Assembly (NCBI GenBank): GCA_963575645.1
Contig: OY754469.1
Span: 10,558,001 to 10,622,000 of the forward strand
Origin: Xanthostigma xanthostigma
Taxonomy: Eukaryota > Arthropoda > Insecta > Raphidioptera > Raphidiidae
DNA length: 64,000 bases
Direction of reading: 5' to 3'
The translations under genes and the position numbers were made by a program. The notes beneath the pieces were generated by a model that was not told where the DNA came from, searched no databases, and was given only the letters and a program-made list of their open reading frames with translations. Below, in pieces: positions 54,660-64,000 of the stretch; position 1 is the stretch's first letter; each line of letters starts with the position of its first letter.

Positions 54660-55360
54660 TTAAGGAGGTTGATCCGTTACAGTCCCAATCAAAAGTAAGT
54701 CGAATTCTAAATGAGAACTTTTATAGTTTATAAGTCGATGATACCAATAAATTATTGTCATAAAGGCATAAATAAATTTTTTTTAATATTAATTAATTAT
54801 TTCAGTACTTTATACTTAATGGACTAACTTTTGTATTTTTTGTACAAAGTTAGGTTAAAAAAAATACATTCATGTAAATATCTGTATTTTACATATTTTT
54901 TGCAGTAAATAATTGAAAAAAGAAATTAGAAGTAATAAAAATTAAAATTAAATCATTAAAAAGTTGAAAATTCAGTTAAAATTGTTAAATCTGTCAAGAA
55001 TAAAAGTCCATAATCGAAAAGTGCTAAGGTTTAATAATTTTTTTTTATTGATTAAAAGTCTCCTAATTAAATTGGAAAAAATATTAAAATATGCATAAGA
55101 CATCGATGCTTTACATAGATAGTTTTTGGAACTGCTGACATTATTTGGTTATTTGCAAAAAATTAAAATGAACAGTTTGCATGCTAGCTTGACATATTTT
55201 CCATAAGACTACATGTAAAAGTTTTTTTTTAATTTTTAACTTTATAAATCTCCTAATGATTTTGGATTTTTTACAGAAAATTTTGTCATAAAAAAATCTA
55301 TTAAAAAAACTTTATTTCAGATTTTTTTCTAATCTTCGTAAAACGGCTCAACCTCCTTAA
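54660..55360 (+). mobile_element. TTAA-flanked 693-bp element, copy 1
   Basis: TTAA at 54660-54663 and 55357-55360; ends ggaggttgatccgtt and, on the right, the reverse complement ggaggttgagccgttttac. The AT-rich interior has no coding frame. Nearly identical to the copy at 62.4 kb in the same orientation. Confidence 0.8.
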
Positions 55361-55439
55361 ATCTTTCTTTTATAAGTGAAAAATAAAAAAATCTTGTTAC
55401 TGTCGATTTTTGACCACAAATCCTCCAGTTTATTTATGT

Positions 55440-55735
55440 CAGTTACACAACTGTTGCACGAGACCGTCGATATAATGTGATCCGCGGACAGCGACGTCTC
55501 CGCCGCGGTTTAAAACTATTCCCTCCGCACCGCTCTGCGAGCGTCTCGGTGCTCTGCTCTATACCTAGACGACGCGTTCTTGGCAAATACCACCTTGAGC
55601 TAGAAGCGACGTCGACGACGCTCTTACTTGGATCGCGTAGGCCGAGAGGTAAAGCGTTGCGTCACGTGACTTGTGTTGCTCGCAGCTTACCCGACACTCA
55701 CAACTAAGTACTTACTAATTCACGTCACGCAAAAA
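55440..55735 (-). promoter_or_regulatory. GC-rich island, candidate promoter / untranslated first exon
   Basis: About 290 bp rich in CG dinucleotides stands out sharply from AT-rich flanks, 1.7 kb upstream of the RhoGAP start codon. On the minus strand it contains good splice donors (ATCCAA|GTAAGAGC near 55626 and GTCGGGTAAGC near 55690), as expected for a 5' UTR exon. It also contains a perfect E-box palindrome GTCACGTGAC at 55661-55670. No open frame looks conserved. The link to the RhoGAP gene is inferred from position and orientation. Confidence 0.5.
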
Positions 55736-55893
55736 TAATAATAAAAACGTGTTTGACTTGGCGTTATTAGGCTAGTCCCCGGAGCTAAATAAAGTGCGCT
55801 AATTTATACAAGGCAAATTATTGGATAAATGGGTTCAATTCGAACTTGAACTTGAAGCGTTCATTTTGCGGTCTTGAAAACCAATATGGTACA

Positions 55894-56526
55894 CTAGCGG
55901 TCCCGCCCGGTTTTACCCGGGTGCAAAAGAATGAATGGGGAAGGAAGGGACATGTCACATGAGTACACACATTCATTTTAGTTTACCGAGATGAGTGTTG
56001 TGTCCAAATTTCATGATGATCGGAGTTACCGTTCAAAAGTTTTTGTCGATAAAGAGCAGTATTTAAACTTTTTTTAACTAATAATTTTTTTTAAATGAAT
56101 TAAATAAAATTAAAATAAATTTAAATGTAAGCCTTAGAAGAAAGCAATGTAGAAAATTAAAAAAAAAAAAAACAAAAAAATTAAAATATATTCGCCCAAC
56201 GTGGGGCTCGAACCCACGACCCTGATATTGACAGTCGCATGCGCTACCGATTGATCTACCTGAGGTTGTGTTCTTTCATCACTAATATGAGTATATCTAG
56301 TTAGTGCATTTCACATGAAAAGAAGCTTATTTTTGAGATACTTTTTGCAACATTGTTCATTAAAGCTCCGCTCCTAATGGTCGTAGCGTAATATTATATA
56401 GCCTATAGCCTTCCTCGGTAAATGGGCTATCCAACAAAAAAAAATATTCAATTTGAACCAGTAGTTCCTGAGATTAGCGCGTTCAAACAAACAAACAAAC
56501 TCTTCAGCTTTATATATTAGTATAGA
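55894..56526 (-). mobile_element. Helitron-like element with tRNA-Lys-like insert, copy 3
   Basis: The minus strand runs a|TCTATACTAATATATAAAG to acccgggtaaaaccgggcgg, gaccgCTAG|t; 633 bp. The tRNA-like insert (56191-56262) keeps a perfect gggttcgagccccac T-arm but has a decayed 5' half. Confidence 0.78.
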
Positions 56527-59500
56527 TATAAATATCTAAATGTGTTCCTCTTCCTATTCACAAAATGAAACGCTTCGAGTTCAAGCAGAATGGGTCCCTT
56601 TATCCAATAATTTGATTTGAATAACATTTATGTTTGGGAACTGGTCTTCATTTGGGTCGCATTTTTTTAACAATTTACCTTTACACCTTCCCTAAAGGTC
56701 CACGTCACTAAGTCAATGAACCAATTTACAAATCAACAAATTTACTTGTAATCAACAATTCGGATACCGTAAATAGGTCGTTTATTAAGATTTTTCTAAT
56801 TTTTGTACTTATATATGTTACCGAATATTCAATAAATCCATGAGTAAGTACTGTGCAATCGGCGAAAGAAGACCGGTGGGGAAAGGGCAAGAAGTCGCTG
56901 ATGTGTTCCCAAATTATCGGAATTCATAGGCGGCGCATAGCAAGGCATGCAAACAATGTATAGCTTTAAATTTTAAGGCATTATTTTGAGCCTCTAACTC
57001 GCACATTTTAATTACATTCGCTATGATAGCGCCACTTCTAACTGTTTTTCCCTTTTTACTTTCCATTTTGATGATATTCAGACGACACCTCTCAACTTAG
57101 TCCGTGGACACACTCCTATGTACTGTCTGGTGTATGATTTTTTTGTACTGTTAGCAAGTGTCGCTGTATAGTCGTACGGCTATAGCAATAGTACAATTAT
57201 CGCGACAACACAATTGCTAAACGTTTGGTCGACTGGACTCCCTTATTGCATAGAAGCGGTTCCAGGATCATTACCTTTTACTAATATTATGTAATATAAA
57301 ATACATGTGCGCTCTTCTGCAATAAGGTCATAGGACTACATTCCATAGACCGGTCTTCTTTTAAAAATCCAACAGTAGGAATAATTACCGGTAAATAGTT
57401 AAGAGGTGTATTGGTAGCTCGAAAGTAAATAAAAATATTTTACACATATAATAACTTGAACTTTAATGATTCGCATAGAGAGAGCTCCTTTCAGAAACGA
57501 TTTTGTCTAAATTAATTACATTTACCAAGAAACGATAGAAATTATAATTATAGCAACCGGTTAGTCTGATGACTCCTCTAAAATGTAATTGTATGATTCG
57601 CTATCATACCAATATTATTTAAGAGATAAAAGTTTGGATGTAGGAGGTAACCTCCGAAACTACTCTAAATTTTTGTTCTTAGCATTGGCAATGTTATTTT
57701 AGTCCTATACTTTGCTGTACAAATTTACTCCAGTTGAACTCCCTTAAATGAATTTATAAGTTGCCTCCTCATCAAAAATAAATCATTGATTGAAAGTTTA
57801 TAAAATATACCTATTGCATAAAAGTCTATTTTTAGAACTCTGTTTTTTCACTTCAGGCATAAGAATATGAAAACTGCATTCAGTTGAGAAATTATGAAAT
57901 AAAATTAGAACAAAATATTTAAAAATAATTAACACAGTTTCTAAAAATATCAGTATCGAAAATACTGCCTTGTGTTCTATTTATACAGTTTATATTTCGC
58001 AAAAAAATTGCAATTTTAAATACGCAAATTTTTTTTATAGTTTTGTATAAACGCATACATAAAAAATTGTATTTTGTGTTCGACGCTGATTATCTCTGTG
58101 TGATAATCCACCACATCTGTGTAGATGATATATTATATTATATCAATATTGAACAATTCCGAAGAATGGTCTCAGTAACATAAGCTACTAGTATAAAAAA
58201 AAAACAATTAAGTATTAGTTTGTTTTTAAAAAAATGATTTTGAAACTAACATTATCCTTACATTGCACCAGGTACCTCTTAGCCGAATGCGTATAAGAAA
58301 AAACAGCAGTATCTTTTACAAAAAAGAAAACGATTTTTTTTGGGAAATTACATTTTAGTATGCACCAATTTATGTTATAAACAAACGTCAGTGAAAAAAG
58401 AAAAAAAAATATAGGTATATATAAAGACGTAATTCCAAACAACTGACAAATGTCAAATATTTTATGGTAGCACCCCCTAAAAATCAAGCATTAAAGTTAC
58501 TCTTATATTATGTGTGTTAATTTAAAAAAGGATAAGTTTATGCCTTTTACATTTCTCAGAAATCGCACTTTCAAATTTTATTTTCAGTCATTTTTTATTC
58601 AGTGTTTTTTCAACGTCTACCATCTCTAAGCTCGATCTATACATACGTGCTTTATTTACAACTGAGTTTAAATATTTAAAAAAACGTCATTCAAAGTATT
58701 TAAATTAAGAAAAAAATTATAATTTGAGTTAATTCAAACATTTTTATTTAAATAATTGAAATAAACCCCAGCAGCTAAATAAGTCTACATAGGAAATACG
58801 TGCAAAGGCCAATAACATTGAAGGTCTATTTAAGTGTTGGCGAGACAAGCACACCAACTAAATCATTTTTATGTATTACTTCAGTCAATTCATCAGTCAA
58901 TCGTGCATTTTGGGTGGGCAACGTTTTTTTTTTTTTTTTAAGTGAAAACTTCTTTAGCGGCGTTGTACACTTTTTTTGTAATGGGTAAAAAATGTTAAAC
59001 TCGCGTCGGATCGTCAGACCTGATCGTACCCAGTTCTCACTCACTAAGGTTTGACTGTATATTTTTATACAACGTTAGACATCTAGCGTTGAAATATCGT
59101 ACATAAAAATGCAATCTATGATACAAACCGTTTTGATCGAAAATTCGTAAGACGTTAATATTCAAGTTTTCACTTCCGCCGGAATTCCCGGAGTGCAAAG
59201 GGATTTTTTTAATCGTATGGAGATCGGCAATGAGTTTAAAACTGAGGCTAGGGATTTAATAGATGTTCAAAGTATCTTCATAACCATGAATCTATAAAAT
59301 GATGTAGACAATAATAACAATTCCCGAACTACCTAACCTCGAAATTCCGATATGGAAGCCCTACTTATAATTTCGAACTGACACTATGAAGTAGTTCCGC
59401 TATTTATAATTATAGCTCCAAATTGCTGAATGGAATAAAAGACTTCAATGATTAGGTAACACGTATTTCGTATTTATTTAAAGTGTTTATGTAAATACAA

Positions 59501-59679
59501 ACGTCAACAGTTCGTAAATATCGTATGTTTGGCATTTCTTAATGTATTACAAGACATCGTCTATGAATCATCCTTAATTATTGTGTTTCATTGGAAGACT
59601 TTTTTTTAATTCCTCAAACTTCAAATGTACACACATAATTCAATTTTGAGCGGGATCACTGTGTTCAATTCTCATGCAG
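56527..59679. other. Non-genic flank
   Basis: AT-rich. No convincing exon, RNA gene or bounded repeat was seen on either strand. Confidence 0.5.
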
Positions 59680-59980
59680 TTTGTGATTAGGGTTACCATA
59701 TGTAAATAGAGGGACGCCTGTCTATGGTACCTAAAAGGCCTGATTTTTCAGAAAAATGCCTGTCTAAAGCAAAACGCTGTATAGGTAATAAGTAAAAGCC
59801 AACAGATAATAATGAAGAAGGATGTTTATTACTGACATTTGTCAGAGGACATTATTTTTTTCAATAGGCGCGAAATTTGAAAATGCCTGTCTCAGACCAA
59901 TGCCGGCCGCACGCCTGTCTAAACCTTAAAATGCCTGTCTAATGCGGCAAACGTCTGTCATATGGTAACCCTATTTGTGA
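59680..59980. mobile_element. hAT-like MITE with perfect 8-bp duplication
   Basis: tttgtgat at 59680-59687 and 59973-59980 flanks 285 bp. Ends are tagggttaccatatg / catatggtaacccta, with six 'cctgtct(a/c)a' motifs spread through the interior. Confidence 0.9.
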
Positions 59981-62402
59981 TGTACTCTGACAATGGTAGA
60001 TCGACTGCCTTCTTTACGAAACTTTACAGCACTCATCTTACTGTAGACATAACTGTCCTGAATGTTAATTTTTTCATACAGCGGGTCGGCGCTAGTTTTT
60101 GCCGCCGTGTACAAAGTGAGCGTTCGACACTCTCTATTCGCCGCTTCAAAAAAATTATAGCTTACGGTTGTGAGAGCTATTACAACAAAGACAAAAAACG
60201 CATTATTAATTTTATCATTGTAGTAAACAAAAAATATATGAACTAGTCTAGATAATCGGCCTACCGGCCTCGACGGGCCCCGGCCTACCGGGAAAACTCC
60301 CAAAATCCTTGCGGGTCCGTCCGCCCCCGGTTGCAGTCGAGACATTGTGACACTGTAGAGAGTAGAGCATGTGTGTCGTTCGTGCGACACTTCTTGGTCT
60401 GCTTTTTATCGTAACAATGTTAATCACGAACAAATATGCTGTTAGTTGATCATCCATCTATAGTCTATACAATGTACAAAAATACATCGGCAATAATAAT
60501 ATTACGTGCATTCACTGAATATTTCTAAAGTAAACTGTTTTCTCGGCTCAAAACATATTCCACTACACGTATTTATAGAAGTCAGGAAATTAAAAACACT
60601 AAAGTGTTCGTATGTACAGAGTGTGCAATAAATTCAATATTAAAGTTTAACGCGACGTTATGGTGGGGTCACCATAAAGGCATTGAATTCGAGATTTGCT
60701 TTACATTTTTTGCACGTATATCTCCTATAAAGTTGCTGATTTTTATTGCATAATAATATATGTGACAGCTGTCATCTTCTGTGTGTGCGGCCATTTTGCA
60801 TTTCATTTAGGCTGTTTACGAAAACTTAGCGTGCTTTCTCTGTTCATCTTAAACAATTAAACGGTAACTGGCAGGTCGCCTTTGAAAATTGCTGTTGGAT
60901 CGATAAGATCGCGTTGTCGTGCGAAATGGGTCATTTTACAACCACGTAAAGCAGCTCTTTCACAAAATTGTATTTTTCATACAAAATCGACCTACGAAAC
61001 GACTTAACTGATTTTCAGTATAGAACTTCCACACTCAAAGAGTAAAACTTTATATACACTTTGCTGATTTTGCTCTAATCCATAAATAGTCTCGGTGGAT
61101 TTCGATGGAAGATTGTAAAATAAATAATAAAAAGTTGCCAAATTATTAAGATATAACCCGAGCGAAGCCGCGTGTTCAGGCCAGTAATATATAAAATAGC
61201 AACGGAACTATTATTTGTAATATTATTTTATTCTTAAATGATTAAAACTTGGATACTTAAGTAATTAATAATAATTACTATAACGTCATTATCACTACGT
61301 GGTGCGATTTTTATGAGCGTGATGGGAAAACGAAAGTTTCCTGATTTACCTACTTACCTCATATATAAAAATGAGTTGGCCATTTATACCACGTTTTATA
61401 TATTAAAAAAATTGAATCATAATTCAAAAATAGTTTTGTCGTCTCGGACTACTCAATGAAAAAATACATTTTCCAAAAAACATGATACCTACATAGGTAT
61501 ATTGTGATTCTTACAGACGCGTGCTAGAAAATTCATTTTTCTTAATAATCGCAGAACTACTGTTTAAGCTTTTTTAATTCGCTATTAAATCGTTAAAATA
61601 CGTACGCTATTGGCTGTACGTAAAAATCACATTAATATTAAAATTTCAAATTATCTTCAGGTTTTTTTTACGATAACACTTGAAATTAAACTTTTAAAAT
61701 TATAGTATCGAAGAAAAAAGGTGTCTCAAACACTTCACTCTAATTTATGCACATATAATATGTAACGAACATGAGTTCATTCTATTTTCACGCGAACTTT
61801 TCAAAACAAACTTATTTATATTTTTTTCACATTTTTTTACCAACATCGCACAGAGAAATAGAAAACTTTTATAATTTAACTTCTCAATTTAAATAAGAAA
61901 TGTGTAGGCCTTTTAATAAACTTTACTTTATGGTAGAAAGAAGATTTGTTCTCCTATATATTTTCTTTTTTCAACCTACATCAACTCGTAAACGTGTTAC
62001 GTTCATGATTTGCAATTTCTTTTTTTTCTTCACTTACATAAACTTGAGTACTAAAGAAGAGAGGAAAAAAAACACTACAATGAATTTTTATAAATGTTTA
62101 GTATTAAAACTCGCCGCGAGTTTTAGTTCTTAGCGAAAATAACCTATCTTGTTCGAGATAGTCTGAACTCCGAGAAAATGATCTCCGAGCTTTTCTAAAA
62201 ACTCGGCCACAACGTGTAGCCGCCTAACATTCGTGCCTCGAGATATTTGGCAGCGAACTCCCCACGGCAGTTGCTTATAATATTATGTTTATTGGGAACG
62301 TCTACCACTAGAAAACAAACGTTTCATTTTATTTAGTACTCAGAAGTTTTAAGTTTTCAAATATATGTTTGAAAGCCTATCTGAAAAGAAGAACATCTAT
62401 AT
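59981..62402. other. Non-genic flank with a GC-rich patch
   Basis: 60250-60380 is GC-rich (cggcctcgacgggccccggc) and may be another inserted element, but I found no flanking duplication. 60990-61190 carries a weak Helitron-like repeat ending cccgagcgaagccgcg. No gene seen. Confidence 0.45.
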
Positions 62403-63103
62403 TTAAGGAGGTTGATCCGTTACAGTCCCATTCAAAAGTAAGTAGAATTATAAATGGGAACTTTTCCATAATAAATTTTTACAAAAGGTTATAAGTCGAT
62501 GATACCAATAATATTATTGCCACAAAAGCATAAATAAATATTTTTTTTAATATTAATTAATTATTTCTAACTTTTAAATTTTTTGTACAAGGTTAGGTTA
62601 AAAAAAATAAATTTATGTAAATATCTGTATTTTACATATTTTTTTACAGTAAATAATTAAAAAAAGAAATTAGAAGTAATAAAAATTAAAATTAAATCAT
62701 TAAAAAGTTGAAAATTCAGTTAAAATTCTTAAAACTGTCAAAAATAAAAGTCCATAATCGAAAAGTGCTAAGGTTTAATGATTTTTTTTATTGATTAAAA
62801 GTCTCCTAATTAAATTGGAAAAAATATTAAAATATGCGTAAGACATCGATGCTTTACATAGTTAGTTTTCGGAACTGCTGACATTATTTGGTTATTTGCA
62901 AAAAATTAAAATGTACCGTTTGCATGCTAGGTTGACATATTTTCCATAAGACTACATGTAAAAGTTTTTTTTAAGTTTTAACTTTATAAATCTCCTAATG
63001 ATTTTGGATTTTTTACAGAAAATTTTGTCATAAAAAAATCTATTAAAAAAACTTTATTTCAGATTTTTTTCATTATCTTCGTAAAACGGCTCAACCTCCT
63101 TAA
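62403..63103 (+). mobile_element. TTAA-flanked 693-bp element, copy 2
   Basis: TTAA at 62403-62406 and 63100-63103. Same ends and interior as the copy at 54.66 kb, with scattered substitutions and compensating small indels. Confidence 0.8.
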
Positions 63104-63329
63104 ATACATGGGAACAAAATATATTTAAAAATGTAATATATGTGGTAGACTCAGATAAATAAATGCGCACATTTTTTGCAACCCGCAACTAGTCACAACC
63201 TAAACAACATTGGTGAAAACAAATCTAATGTTACCAAACTGCAAATGATCATTGAATGACGTAATTGATAAAGTATGGAGTTATATAGAAATGACACATT
63301 TTAGTCAGTTGCAATTGATGTAATCAATG

Positions 63330-63846
63330 ATATAGATCAGTGGTTCCCAAACGCTTTTGGTCCACGGACCCCTTTTCATATTTAAAACTTGCCCACGGAC
63401 CCCTTTCATAGTCAAAACTTTCCCAGGCACCCTGGTTAAAAACCCACATAAATGCATAATAGAATAACTTTGATGTCTTGAATGGTAAATGGTGACGTAA
63501 AAATTAAATATAAATAAAACATTTTGTTGAAGAAGTATTTATTGAATTTATAACTTTTGTTTTAAAATACAAAATAAATTAATGATTTGGATGAATCTGA
63601 TGGGATGTTATGAGTGTATTTATGTCCGGCTCGATGTTTGTGCAAATCCCCACTAGTACTAATTTCTAATCGGTTTCTTTTTTTTGTGTTAATAAAAATA
63701 TGTCACATTTTTTTTATTTTATATTAAGCCTTACGCGAACCCCCTGACGTTGTTCAGAGACCCCAAAATCGATTTTAATTTTCCAAGGACCCCCTGAATG
63801 ATCCCAGGGATCCATAGGGACCACTTTGGGAACCACTGATATTATA
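63330..63846. mobile_element. hAT-like MITE ('cagtggttcccaaacgc')
   Basis: Ends cagtggttcccaaa and tttgggaaccactg (63338-63838) are perfect inverted repeats of the common hAT type. Repeated 'cacggacccc' motifs lie inside. The flanks atatagat and atattata are only an approximate duplication. Confidence 0.8.
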
Positions 63847-63959
63847 GATAAACGGGATGTACCTTATTGAAAGGCATAATATTATTATTGCATTGAATTA
63901 GAAGCTTGAATTTTTCACAAAACTATGAGGTTGTAGATCTTTATATTAATTACAACTTG

Positions 63960-64000
63960 ATACCTGAAAATGTTCCTGAGAAAAGGGGTCTTGACGGACG
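63960..64000 (-). mobile_element. Lepidopteran-type repeat, cut by window edge
   Basis: gagaaaaggggtcttgacgg at the window end is the reverse complement of the 'gtcaagacccttttctc' part of the repeats at 21.6 and 49.2 kb. Confidence 0.5.

Noticed and set aside
60248-60457. Open frames in the GC-rich patch at 60.25 kb
   Set aside because: Composition explains the lack of stops; no protein similarity seen.
1-64000. CRISPR array, operon or other bacterial-type system
   Set aside because: No regularly spaced repeats of that kind. Spliced genes, SINEs and insect transposons show this is eukaryotic nuclear DNA.

Overview
The window looks like a moth or butterfly (Lepidoptera) nuclear chromosome segment. 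The evidence is AT-rich non-coding DNA, one large spliced gene with GT-AG introns, and a very dense load of small DNA transposons. It also holds interspersed copies of a repeat that begins with a 'gggttccgtacctcaaaagg'-type head and ends in 'gcgagtccgactcgcacttg', which I associate with lepidopteran genomes. The order-level call is an inference from repeat content; no species is proposed.

One protein-coding gene dominates. It is on the minus strand and runs from a start codon at 53763 to a stop codon at 4556. I assembled ten coding exons by matching splice sites and reading phase: 51808-53763, 47042-47198, 43379-43492, 28164-28366, 19576-19800, 14880-15030, 9445-9588, 7156-7450, 6689-6916 and 4556-5894. 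Together they give 4812 nt, an uninterrupted protein of 1603 aa. The centre (about residues 851-1048) is a RhoGAP domain of the ARHGAP6/ARHGAP36 type, with the arginine finger (R875) and the supporting K912 and R916 retained. The first exon (652 aa) and the last (446 aa) are long, Ser/Arg-rich and probably disordered. GC-rich islands at 54.39-54.46 and 55.44-55.73 kb are the best candidates for its promoter or untranslated first exon. Possible poly(A) signals lie at 4.13 kb and below.

The introns (up to 15 kb) are mostly transposon debris. Recognisable groups are: TA-flanked mariner/Tc1-like elements (11.8, 12.9, 22.7, 29.0 kb); pogo/Tigger-like elements (15.6, 40.8 kb); an internally deleted PIF/Harbinger element (24.1 kb); hAT-like elements, some with perfect 8-bp duplications (9.8, 31.9, 41.7, 59.7, 63.3 kb); TTAA-flanked elements (0.8, 37.3, 54.7, 62.4 kb); Helitron-like elements, three carrying a tRNA-Lys-like sequence (25.5, 46.3, 55.9 kb); tRNA-derived SINEs; a 5'-truncated non-LTR retrotransposon (34.0-34.7 kb); and several unclassified inverted-repeat elements.

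The most unusual pattern is a six-copy family of 0.2-1.0 kb elements. They share a hairpin-bearing left end and an 'acgttatcacgtc' right end. All six lie inside introns of the RhoGAP gene, and all are in the same orientation, antisense to it. The flanks, 0-4.1 kb and about 55.8-64 kb, contain no gene I can support.
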